This document shows positions 45,772 through 53,139 of a stretch of 64,000 bases of DNA, piece after piece. Made by a program: the position numbers and the translations under genes. This DNA is from an uncultured Poribacteria bacterium (lineage in GTDB: Bacteria > Poribacteria > WGA-4E > WGA-3G): positions 1,060,481 to 1,124,480 of the forward strand of contig OY282383.1 in the NCBI GenBank assembly GCA_958295855.1, given 5' to 3'. The notes below the pieces were generated by a model. The model was given only the letters and a program-made list of their open reading frames with translations, did no database searches and had not been told where the DNA came from. Each line of letters begins with the position of its first letter. Positions within the stretch are counted from its first letter, which is position 1.

Positions 45772-45856
45772 AGGGCTATTTCGTTTTCGGTTTTTTCTCG
45801 GTTCATAGAGGAAGTCGCGATTCGGACATCGTTCCTACAGAGAACTAAATGCCCCT
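45772..45856. mobile_element. Second MITE-like element, 85 bp
   Basis: The left end AGGGCTATTTCGTTTTC (45772-45788) and right end GAGAACTAAATGCCCCT (45840-45856) match the ends of the element at 8550-8700; the right ends are identical. It lies between the helicase start and the oxygenase 4 end. Confidence 0.6.
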
Positions 45857-45912
45857 ACGCAGCAGACAGAGGCATACCGTTCTCCAACATAGAAAGATGA
45901 CTGGGAACCCTG

Positions 45913-46713
45913 TTATGGCTGAGTATTGGTATTAATAGGAGTTTCGTCGTTGTCAACAAACCGCTCAATTGTGTTATGGGTAGCCGGGCGGGTGCGGAAA
46001 TCGGCAATCCACGGTTCGCGAAAATATGCCTGTTTTTCGCGAGGCAGAGCGGCAAGCACTTCAGGCGGAACCCGGAGGCGATGCCAGTGGGTTGCGAGGT
46101 GCGCGTAGGCGTTTAGCACTGCGACGCGCGGCGTATCGCGTTGCCACACGGGCCCGGCGTGACATAGGTTTTCCGTAAAAAAGATTGCACTGCCTGCCGG
46201 GCATTCATAAGTCATCAGAAAAGGGCTCCGTTTCCCTTCTTCTAGTGACATGTGCTCGGGATGCATCGGAAAGTTAGATTTGTGACTGCCTGCTATGAAG
46301 TGCGTTGCGCCGTCATTCTTGGAGACATCCGTGAGTTCAAAGACGACGCGCACCATGCCAGCGTGGATGCGGCCATTATTGACGCGATACCCAAAAATCG
46401 GGTCGCCCTGTTGCGGGCCACCGCCGTGGAGCCCCCCATGTTCCTGTCCTTTTTCACGCCAAACAGAAAAACAGTTCTCTAACCGGACATCGGGGCCGAT
46501 AATTTCGTGCAACACATCAAGCACCTTTGGATGATCGATGAGCACGCTCGCGGGACCGCCAGGCACGGCGCGATGTTCGGGTGATAGGGATTCTGAGTTA
46601 TGGTGGATGCGCTCGATCTGGTCTACGATCGCCTGCACTTCGTGGCGTTCAAGAATCGCGGGCCGGACGAGAAATCCGGTTAAGTCAAAGCGAAATTTTT
46701 CCTCGTCGGTCAT
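45913..46713 (-). CDS. Phytanoyl-CoA dioxygenase-like oxygenase 4
   Basis: The 266-residue product has GATHFIAGSHKSNFP, the distal His in ENLCHAGPVWQRDTPRVAV (with Arg for 2-oxoglutarate) and the typical N-terminal FDLTGFLVRPAI. The usual HxD is less clear: HGGLHGGGPQ has His but no Asp in the normal place, so metal binding may be altered or use another residue. AGAGGAAA precedes the ATG. It stands alone on the minus strand. Confidence 0.85.
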   Translation of the reverse strand: MTDEEKFRFDLTGFLVRPAILERHEVQAIVDQIERIHHNSESLSPEHRAVPGGPASVLIDHPKVLDVLHEIIGPDVRLENCFSVWREKGQEHGGLHGGGPQQGDPIFGYRVNNGRIHAGMVRVVFELTDVSKNDGATHFIAGSHKSNFPMHPEHMSLEEGKRSPFLMTYECPAGSAIFFTENLCHAGPVWQRDTPRVAVLNAYAHLATHWHRLRVPPEVLAALPREKQAYFREPWIADFRTRPATHNTIERFVDNDETPINTNTQP

Positions 46714-46826
46714 GGTTTTGAATTTCCTCTACTTCGTATTCCACAATTTCTTCATTTTCCATAACTTTTTCGTTATGTAAATTATACTCTTTAAAAATTT
46801 AAATGTCAACAGATCAATGCGTCATT

Positions 46827-47492
46827 TCACCGTAGGGGCGGGTCTCCGTGCCCGCCGGCAGTTCGCGAGTTTCCCTCCTTGCCAACATGACTATAGGTTT
46901 CTAGTACGCGGAACATGTGCCGTGCATAACTTACTGTCGAGATAACAACAAATACCAACGCAAGACAGAGAGAATAAAATTCAATGCCATCCGGTAATTG
47001 CTGTAATATTGGGCGCAGCAGGTAAAACATCAGGGTAATTGCCAAAGAAAAACTGGTGGCTTTGCCCCACAAATTAGAGCGCGTAATCATTTTCGCCTTG
47101 TATGCCAAAACGATATTGCCGAGCACAATAGAGACATCGCGAACAACAATAACAGTGAAGGCCCAGACAGGGAACGGGGTTTTTGATAAAACCAGGGCAA
47201 AAACCCCAGCAGTAAGCGCGAGTTTGTCTGCAACCGGGTCTAAAATATAGCCGAGTTCCGTGTGCTGATTAAAACGCCGGGCAAAAAAGCCGTCTAACAG
47301 GTCTGAGATAACGGCAACAGCACCACAAGTGATTGCGAGTCTCCACCGCGCGTGGTAAATGAGAAAGAAGATAAAAGGCACCGTCAATATCCTGAAGGCA
47401 GACAGGATATTGCTGATGTAGAAGAAATCCCGGCGTGAAATTTGAATCGACTGGGTTTCAGTAAATTGGTGAATGGGAGCCTTTAATGTCAT
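46827..47492 (-). CDS. CDP-alcohol phosphatidyltransferase (PgsA-like)
   Basis: This membrane enzyme swaps CMP for an alcohol such as glycerol-3-phosphate in phospholipid synthesis. The 221 residues contain the full family motif DLLDGFFARR...GYILDPVADK with all four Asp, and about six membrane helices. The last 13 residues (SRTAGGHGDPPLR) are read from a GTAGGGGCGGG-type palindrome at 46832-46860, so the original stop has probably been replaced. The ribosome site is weak. Confidence 0.92.
   Translation of the reverse strand: MTLKAPIHQFTETQSIQISRRDFFYISNILSAFRILTVPFIFFLIYHARWRLAITCGAVAVISDLLDGFFARRFNQHTELGYILDPVADKLALTAGVFALVLSKTPFPVWAFTVIVVRDVSIVLGNIVLAYKAKMITRSNLWGKATSFSLAITLMFYLLRPILQQLPDGIEFYSLCLALVFVVISTVSYARHMFRVLETYSHVGKEGNSRTAGGHGDPPLR
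46832..46860. repeat. GTAGGGGCGGGTCTCCGTGC palindrome in a gene end
   Basis: A GGCGGG...CCCGCC-type hairpin of the GTAGGGG family overlaps the 3' end and codes the C-terminal tail of the phosphatidyltransferase. Confidence 0.65.
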
Positions 47493-47502
47493 TATGTCTC
47501 AC

Positions 47503-47536
47503 AGTAGTAGGCACACTCCGTTGTGCCGTAGCAGGG
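47503..47536. repeat. GGCACACTCCGTTGTGCC palindrome
   Basis: One copy with flanking GTAGTA and GTAGC lies in the 70-base space between the phosphatidyltransferase start and the Lon-N gene end. Confidence 0.7.
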
Positions 47537-47562
47537 GTGAATACAATTGCTTTCGTCTAAAG

Positions 47563-48216
47563 TCAATTGTTTTGTGCCATCAATCGAAAGGCTATCCGCC
47601 GATTCTGATCTTTAAGGATTTCGATTTCGCGTGTGAGGAGCTGCGCTAATGGCACCGTTTCTAATAGGGCTTGCTTTTCCCGAAGCGAAATCCGCAGCCG
47701 TGTTCCAATCTGATAAGCGAGATGTCTTGGATGCGTTGGACTTTCCTCCGGCGGGTGCCATGCAAAAATTAATCGACTGGATAATATTTCGTACTCTTTG
47801 TACAGTTTCTCCGTTTCCGTGGTAATTGATTCTAATGCGGTTTCTAGCTCTTCGTCCGGGGCATCTAAGACGCGGACGCGACCGACGAGGTATGGGAGAT
47901 GTTCCTGAACTTCAAGCGTCTCAAAGCGGTACTCACCCCCAGTCATAATGTTCATGCGGCCCTCGGGTAAACGTTCAACGTCAAGCAGGCGCACTGCTGT
48001 TCCCACCTTACAAGGTGTAGCGGGTTCGCCTACCTCATTTCCCTCTTTTATTAAAACAACACCGAACTCGGATTCATGCTCCAAGCAAAACTCGATCATG
48101 GTGCGATACCGCGGTTCAAAAATGTGAAGGGGTAAAAGCCCTCCGGGGAACAAGACAACCTGCAATGGAAAAAGCGGAATCTCTCGTTCATAAGGTGTTG
48201 GTGAACCGATTTGCAT
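47563..48216 (-). CDS. Lon N-terminal substrate-binding domain protein
   Basis: The 217 residues are a stand-alone Lon-N/ASB domain: REIPLFPLQVVLFPGGLLPL, HIFEPRYRTMI, GVVLIKEGNE, VGTAVRLLDVERLPEGRMN and TGGEYRF. No ATPase or protease part follows. Such proteins may bind unfolded peptides, but their role is not established. AGGAG precedes the ATG. Confidence 0.92.
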   Translation of the reverse strand: MQIGSPTPYEREIPLFPLQVVLFPGGLLPLHIFEPRYRTMIEFCLEHESEFGVVLIKEGNEVGEPATPCKVGTAVRLLDVERLPEGRMNIMTGGEYRFETLEVQEHLPYLVGRVRVLDAPDEELETALESITTETEKLYKEYEILSSRLIFAWHPPEESPTHPRHLAYQIGTRLRISLREKQALLETVPLAQLLTREIEILKDQNRRIAFRLMAQNN

Positions 48217-48652
48217 GTGAAACTCCTAAATCGTTGATTTTTCTGTGAATTCAGACGAGCAAATACAGGGCTGACAGGCTGCAAGTTTTGTTGCCGATTG
48301 TTATATTCAGGCAGGCGGAGACAGGAATCCGCCCTTACAAGTCAAACGAATTTGGTATTAACCGACACCTCCACAGTGTACAATATGGCTATGATGGAGA
48401 CATCCCTCCAACGACAGTTCTCTATATATTTTTGCATAAAACTTATGATTAGTCAAGACGTTTTTTGCATGAAACATGCGAACCGCACGTTTATTCGGGA
48501 CATTTAGTTTTCCGTTCTTTAGTCCCGTAGGTACGAAATGTTTATAGCAAAGCGTTTCCTCCTCCTTGCATAAGTCCTACCAATAAAGGTTGAATTTCTT
48601 CCTGAAATATGAGATAATATTTTCTAAGATTCTATAGAGATTGGAGAACACA
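48217..48652. other. 436-bp gap with small hairpins
   Basis: It holds GGCGGA...TCCGCC (48314-48333) and GGGAC...GTCCC around a CATTTAGTTTTCCG phrase (48498-48527) that matches the MITE-like ends. No gene is recognised. The promoter of the following gene lies at its right end. Confidence 0.55.
48590..48618 (+). promoter_or_regulatory. Sigma70-like promoter
   Basis: TTGAAT (48590-48595) and GATAAT (48613-48618) are 17 bases apart, 35 bases before the start of the small membrane protein gene. Confidence 0.5.
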
Positions 48653-49153
48653 ATGGGTTCAAAAAAGTTAAGCATTGCCTTAGCAAAATCTAAAGATGTC
48701 GCCATTAATCTTTTGGGGAGCGTGCTGTCCCGTACGCGGGTGGAACCGATTCGCGATGCAGCAGGTCTAAAGGGCGTAAAAGCCCGTTGGGTGGGCGACC
48801 ATGGCGAAAACGTTGTCAAGATTAACACACCTTCAGGCAGCGCTGATATTCAAATGGAGGGCGGCAACGCCCCCAGTGTTGAGTATGTGCAACACGGCGA
48901 GAGCCGCACGGTCGCTGTGAGAAATATCAAAAATTTCTCATGTGAGCTAGACCGGGAGTTGTTGGACCGCATCGCCACCCCAAAAGGCGCGGGGATTGCG
49001 GTGTGCATAGGTGCAGCGGTGGGGTTGTCAGGGTGGTTTCTCATTTCAATTATGCGTTCGCTGTCGCTCTCGTCGACAGCAGACGGTGACAATTCGGTGC
49101 CCTCAATTGCTGCGGACGAGGTTCGCACGCAAGACGAAAATCCTTCGCTATGA
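48653..49153 (+). CDS. Hypothetical protein with one C-terminal membrane segment
   Basis: The 166-residue product has a soluble N-terminal part (KSKDVAINLLGSVLSRTRVEP; VEYVQHGESRTVAVRNIKNF) and a hydrophobic segment at about 113-132, then an acidic tail. GGAG precedes the ATG by six bases. Its stop overlaps the next start by four bases (ATGA), so translation is probably coupled. No family recognised. Confidence 0.75.
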   Translation: MGSKKLSIALAKSKDVAINLLGSVLSRTRVEPIRDAAGLKGVKARWVGDHGENVVKINTPSGSADIQMEGGNAPSVEYVQHGESRTVAVRNIKNFSCELDRELLDRIATPKGAGIAVCIGAAVGLSGWFLISIMRSLSLSSTADGDNSVPSIAADEVRTQDENPSL

Positions 49154-50400
49154 AAATTATCGCTGTTGATCCCTTCTATTTACGGATGCCTGACATCACC
49201 GCTGCAGCCGATGGCACGCAAGACACGCTTTTGGTGCGGATTCGCACCGATACAGGGCTTGAAGGGTGGGGCGAATGTGATGCCTCGCCGTTGGTAAGCC
49301 TCGCCGTTTATTGCTGCCCGATGTCGCATGGAAATATTATCAACATCCGTACCTCGCTAATTGGTGAGACGCTGGATAGTCCTGAAGATGTGCTTCGTCT
49401 GAATGAAAAAGCACTGAGGAACGGATTGGACATTCAACAAATTCAACACGCCTATAGCGGTGCCGAGATCGCGTTGTGGGATATTATTGGACAGAAGTTA
49501 GAGCAGCCGGTTTACCGGCTACTTGAGAGCGCGCTTGGAGAGCGTGCCTATAGTAACAAGGGCACATCTGACATAGCACACCCCAAACTACCGTATGCGT
49601 CTGTGCTTTTTGGCGACACACCGGAGGCCACCTATCGTATCGCAGCAGAGTTGCACGAACAGGGGTATCGCGCTGCGAAGTTCGGTTGGGGGCCGATGGG
49701 GAAACTGGACGAGGCAAACGATATTGCACTTGTGCGTGCGGCGCGCGAAGGCATGGGAACAGAAGCACAGATTATGATTGATGCTGGCGTTGTCTGGGGA
49801 ACGGATTATGACACCGCGTATCAGCGCGCGGCGGCGTTTGCACAATTTTCGCCGACGTGGTTGGAGGAACCGCTTGCACCCGATGCGATCGATGCCTACG
49901 GGGCCTTAGCAGGCTTATTAAAAGGAAGCGGGGTTACAAAACCTGCTCACGGGACAGGTGTCCCAATTGCAGCGGGTGAAGGATCAAATAACTACCGCAT
50001 GGCAGAAGATCTCATCGTCCATGGCGGTATTGAGTTCGTACAGATCGACGCGGGGCGGATTGGTGGGATTGTGCCTGCTTTTCAGGTGCGCCAACTCGCG
50101 GAACAGCACGGTATCCAGTACGTCAATCACACGTTTAAGAGTCATCTGAGTCTTGCGGCTGCGCTTCACGTGTTTGCAACGAATCCTGATTTCAACCTAT
50201 TGGAATATCCGGCAGCAGGATCGGAGTTGTCGCAGCGATTGGTAACGGAGCCGTTGCAGGTTGACTCTGACGGGCTGGTTCGGGTGAAGGAGTTGCCCGG
50301 ACTCGGTGTTCGTGTAGATACGGAAGCGATTCGTCCCTATTTAGCACCGGTACGGATTGAGGTAGGAGAGGATACGGTTTTTGAACCGGCCGATTTTTAG
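49150..50400 (+). CDS. Mandelate racemase/muconate lactonizing enzyme family protein
   Basis: A 416-residue enolase-superfamily enzyme that abstracts a proton next to a carboxylate. Visible parts: capping domain (TDTGLEGWGECDAS), barrel Lys in GYRAAKFGWG, Mg ligands Asp in MIDAGVVW, Glu in WLEEPLAPDA and Glu in IAAGEGSNN, and the His in YVNHTFKSHLS. The KxK pair has Gly in place of the second Lys. This fits sugar-acid dehydratases or related members; the substrate cannot be read. It overlaps the upstream gene by four bases. Confidence 0.93.
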   Translation: MKIIAVDPFYLRMPDITAAADGTQDTLLVRIRTDTGLEGWGECDASPLVSLAVYCCPMSHGNIINIRTSLIGETLDSPEDVLRLNEKALRNGLDIQQIQHAYSGAEIALWDIIGQKLEQPVYRLLESALGERAYSNKGTSDIAHPKLPYASVLFGDTPEATYRIAAELHEQGYRAAKFGWGPMGKLDEANDIALVRAAREGMGTEAQIMIDAGVVWGTDYDTAYQRAAAFAQFSPTWLEEPLAPDAIDAYGALAGLLKGSGVTKPAHGTGVPIAAGEGSNNYRMAEDLIVHGGIEFVQIDAGRIGGIVPAFQVRQLAEQHGIQYVNHTFKSHLSLAAALHVFATNPDFNLLEYPAAGSELSQRLVTEPLQVDSDGLVRVKELPGLGVRVDTEAIRPYLAPVRIEVGEDTVFEPADF

Positions 50401-50858
50401 GGTCCGAAAATCCGTTGCTGTTTGAGGGTTTCTATTTCTTTGAGCAGCGTTTCAATTTGCTGTTGTTGTGCTTCAATTTTCTTGTCCTGCGCGCGTTAGT
50501 CTTTACGCTGTAGGGCGACGAGTATCTGCGGAACACCGATGCCAACGCCAATGAACCCTACCAATGCCAAAGGCAGAAAAAATTGGTGGTTATCCAGGCG
50601 GTTATTCACATCATCAAAGCGTTTGTTCGTGTCATCCAAGCGTTTTTCTACAGCTCTAATCTCACTCGTCAGTCGTCGGTCCATCTCGTCAATTCTGATA
50701 TTGACCTTCGCAATCTCCTGTGTGACGTATTCCTTCATACGTGCTTCAGATTCCTTGAACATTGTGCTGAGTTTTTCCAGATCTGCGGTACTCAGTTCTC
50801 CAAACGCTGGGAGGCTAAAGAGCAATAGGATTGGGCAAAAAAACAGACGTAATTTCAT
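50397..50858 (-). pseudogene. Signal-peptide coiled-coil protein interrupted by one stop codon
   Basis: The first 120 codons (50496-50858) encode a signal peptide, a long coiled coil (KEYVTQEIAKVNIRIDEMDRR, KRLDDTNKRFDDVNNRL) and a C-terminal membrane helix, ending ALQRKD. After TAA at 50496-50498 the same frame continues RAQDKKIEAQQQQIETLL and so on to a second stop at 50397-50399. A single base change seems to have cut off a further 32-residue coiled coil. The short form might still work. Confidence 0.6.
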
Positions 50859-50986
50859 GTGTGCGTCCTTTTTGTAAAAATTTAATAGGGACTTGAGTGT
50901 TAAGAATTTATCGGGCTCTGGGCATTTTTTCCAAGGATCCGATGCCCCTGCCCAGTAACGGGTGGGGACACCGGTTAGGAACCCTC
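50859..50986. other. Spacer without a recognised gene
   Basis: It contains GGGCATTTTTTCC and GATGCCCCTGCCC, weakly similar to the MITE-like ends; nothing else is seen. Confidence 0.4.
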
Positions 50987-51160
50987 CTATCGTGTGGTAT
51001 TATTATCTCCTGCACTGGCAATAAGCGAATTATTCACTGGGGAGAATTTCACCGTTTGGACAGTGCCGCCGTGTCTAAGAACAATCGGTTGTTGCGCGAA
51101 GTTTGGGCGCAAAAAACTGAATAGAACAATCAAGTTAAAAAATAGATACCTGAATCGCAT
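50987..51160 (-). pseudogene. Secreted WD40 protein remnant, 57 codons
   Basis: The frame starts at an ATG seven bases after GGAG, with a signal peptide (RYLFFNLIVLFSFLRPNFAQ), then GTVQTVKFSPVNNSLIASAG, which is a clear WD40 blade. It stops at DNNTTR, where DGTIKLW would be expected, so the rest of the propeller has been lost. Confidence 0.6.
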
Positions 51161-51232
51161 GCGAATACTCCGTTTTGGTAAATGTCAGTTTCTGCGATTC
51201 TAATGTGCTGCAAGGTGAGGTATAGTTGTGTC

Positions 51233-52216
51233 CTATGCCTCTAGCCCGTGTTGGAATGCTTGAAAACTGGGTGCCAACAAAGCGTTTAGATTCAACTGCT
51301 TAAGACGGTTCAGATCCGCAATTGCTTCAAGGGTTGGTTTTAGGGTGTCGACATCTGCGTTCGGGAAGCGCGTGGTGAGGACTACCAGGGTGTTTTCAAT
51401 AGTCGTTTGGCGCGCCCCTTGTTCTATGCCTTGTTCTATGCCTTGTTCTATGCCTTGTTCTATGCCTTGTTCTATACCGCGTTCTATGCCTTGTTCTATA
51501 CCGCGTTCTATGCCTTGTTCTATGCCTTGTTCTATGCCGCGTTGCATGACACGTTCGTAAAAGGGAGACTCGCGCATGATTTCCTCCAATATCCGGGCCT
51601 GAAAAAGTTCAGGGGGATGTGCTAAACTCCCGAAAACCGAGAGTGCAAATAACAAAGTCGCACGCGTCTGTTTGTCCACAGCAGCCGTGTGCGTCGTCTT
51701 TATACATTTCTCAACCCACGCTTCAGTTGTTAGACCCGCAGGCGGTTTCATCAAGGGGGTGAAAGGCAGCAACCCAACAGCCTCGGCATCCAAAAACGCC
51801 TCCCCCTCTAACTCGTGCAGCCGGATCACAGTATACTTAAACCACAAACCACCACGGCGATCGTCGCCATACCCGTAGAACCCTGGATCCCTGTGTCCAG
51901 CAGTCGGACGGAGATACAACACCGTGGAATAGACGTTCATCTCATGTTGGAGTGCGAGGAAACCCGCATACGCCAGCATTCGCAGCGGCATCGGTTTATG
52001 AGTGCTATCGTCTGTTTGTGCCTCTATATGGAGAATCGCCTCCTCGTCAGGGAGACGTATCTTAAATGTCATATCGCTGTGATGCATCTTAATTGTCGGC
52101 TGCTCTGTGCTGAGTCTGGCTTCGACTTCCACCTGTGGCGTATTGAGGGCTAACGCTGCGAAGGGATAAGGGAACCGATCCATTAGGTGCTTTACAATTT
52201 CATCGTAGTATGGCAT
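51233..52216 (-). CDS. Rpn/PD-(D/E)XK nuclease-family-like protein with GIEQ repeats
   Basis: The 327 residues start MPYYDEIVKHLMDRFP and include a PD-(D/E)XK-like strand set (SDMTFKIRLPDEEAILHIEAQTDD; Asp and ExQ), as in Rpn recombination-promoting nucleases and related transposase-associated proteins. At about 225-275 the chain is GIEQ/GIER repeated about ten times, coded by 12-base tandem repeats. The start at 52216 lies only six bases after a TATAAT box, so the mRNA may be leaderless; the frame continues to 52321, but that part would be untranscribed. Confidence 0.85.
   Translation of the reverse strand: MPYYDEIVKHLMDRFPYPFAALALNTPQVEVEARLSTEQPTIKMHHSDMTFKIRLPDEEAILHIEAQTDDSTHKPMPLRMLAYAGFLALQHEMNVYSTVLYLRPTAGHRDPGFYGYGDDRRGGLWFKYTVIRLHELEGEAFLDAEAVGLLPFTPLMKPPAGLTTEAWVEKCIKTTHTAAVDKQTRATLLFALSVFGSLAHPPELFQARILEEIMRESPFYERVMQRGIEQGIEQGIERGIEQGIERGIEQGIEQGIEQGIEQGIEQGARQTTIENTLVVLTTRFPNADVDTLKPTLEAIADLNRLKQLNLNALLAPSFQAFQHGLEA
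51419..51545. repeat. 12-bp tandem repeats coding for GIEQ/GIER
   Basis: About ten units of TTGTTCTATGCC, some with CGCG in place of TTGT, on the plus strand. Each unit change keeps the frame, so copy-number changes would alter only the length of the helical arm. Confidence 0.85.
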
Positions 52217-52222
52217 GCAAGT

Positions 52223-52252
52223 ATTATACTTTTGTTCGGAGTAGAATGTCAA
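52223..52252 (-). promoter_or_regulatory. Consensus promoter giving a probable leaderless mRNA
   Basis: Read on the minus strand, TTGACA (52252-52247) and TATAAT (52228-52223) are 18 bases apart. The ATG of the Rpn-like gene is at 52216, where transcription itself would begin. Confidence 0.7.
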
Positions 52253-52321
52253 CCTTTTTTTTAGGGCATTTCGTTTGAAGGACTTATGGGATTTCGTGCG
52301 TTTTACGCAACTTAGTTTCAA

Positions 52322-52918
52322 TCACTTCATTATCAGCATCTTCCGTGTTGCCGTGAAATCGTCTGCGGTGAGTGTATAGAAATAGAGTCCGCTTGCTACA
52401 GATTCACCGAGTGTGTTTCTGCCATCCCAATACGCTGCGCGACTTCGAGACTCATAGATGCCCGCAGCTTGCTGACTTAACGCTAACATCCGAACCAACT
52501 GCCCATTGGCGGAATAGATGGATATATTGACATCGGCAGGTGCTGCTAACTGATACGGTATCCACGTCTCTGGGTTGAACGGATTGGGATAGTTCGGCAG
52601 GAGGGCTGTCTCTTTGGGTGTCAATGCTGCCCAGAGTTGTTCCAAGATGAGAATCCCTCGTTGAAAGGCAGGATCTGTCAAGTTAACCCGCCGCGCTTCC
52701 CGAAGCCATGCTTCTACGTCTGTTCTTGTCGGCGTGCCCTCTAGATGGCGAAACAACGCAGAAGGTGCAGCCGCAGCATTACCTAACGCCCCTGCAACTA
52801 ATACCAGATGCGCAATATTCACAACGCCATCACCGTTGACATCCGCTGCAGATTCACATGTCTCTCCGAATTTTCCGGCAACGAGGACTAAATCTTGTTT
52901 GATAATGTGCTTTGCCAA
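52322..52918 (-). pseudogene. Dockerin plus sorting-domain gene, 5'-truncated and fused to a hicA end
   Basis: The 198 codons cover a dockerin pair (DLVLVAGKFGE...ADVNGDGVVNIAH), a linker and a NYPNPFNPETWIPYQL sorting domain ending ATRKMLIMK. There is no signal peptide. The first seven residues (AKHIIKQ) continue, in another frame, the C terminus of the HicA-like toxin just upstream. So a deletion joined the end of hicA to the middle of a secreted-protein gene. The product, if made, would stay inside the cell. Confidence 0.7.
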
Positions 52919-52921
52919 AGC

Positions 52922-53058
52922 ATCTGCGATTTCCTAGGGCGGGGAACTGGCTGAGAAACGCGCGTGTTTGGATTATGATACCAATCATGTTTTGCACCAT
53001 GACGAATAAGCCCACACCCCATCTTCTTTAATTCGCGAAGCAAGTCTCGTCTTTTCAT
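52922..53058 (-). pseudogene. hicA: HicA-like mRNA interferase toxin, frameshifted at the end
   Basis: The frame from the ATG at 53058 reads MKRRDLLRELKKMGCGLIRHG, KHDWYHNPNTRVSQPVPRPR, which matches HicA (double-stranded RNA-binding fold with the catalytic His). After PVPRPR the frame is lost; in the neighbouring frame EIADALAKHIIKQ, the usual HicA C terminus, runs into a dockerin gene. No hicB antitoxin is adjacent. A palindrome lies just before the ATG. Confidence 0.65.
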
Positions 53059-53066
53059 GCGATGTG

Positions 53067-53096
53067 TAATAGGGCAGGCACAAGGCACTGCCCCTA
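53067..53096. repeat. GTAGGGGCAGTGCC palindrome
   Basis: AGGGCAG...CTGCCCC with GTAAT and CTAC flanks, of the GTAGGGG family, directly before the hicA remnant. Confidence 0.6.
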
Positions 53097-53139
53097 CAGC
53101 CGGATACAGGGATACCACGTCTTTAGGCAGTTGTCAAAT

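Noticed and set aside
51419..51545. CRISPR or satellite array
   Set aside because: These 12-base units code for GIEQ repeats within a gene.
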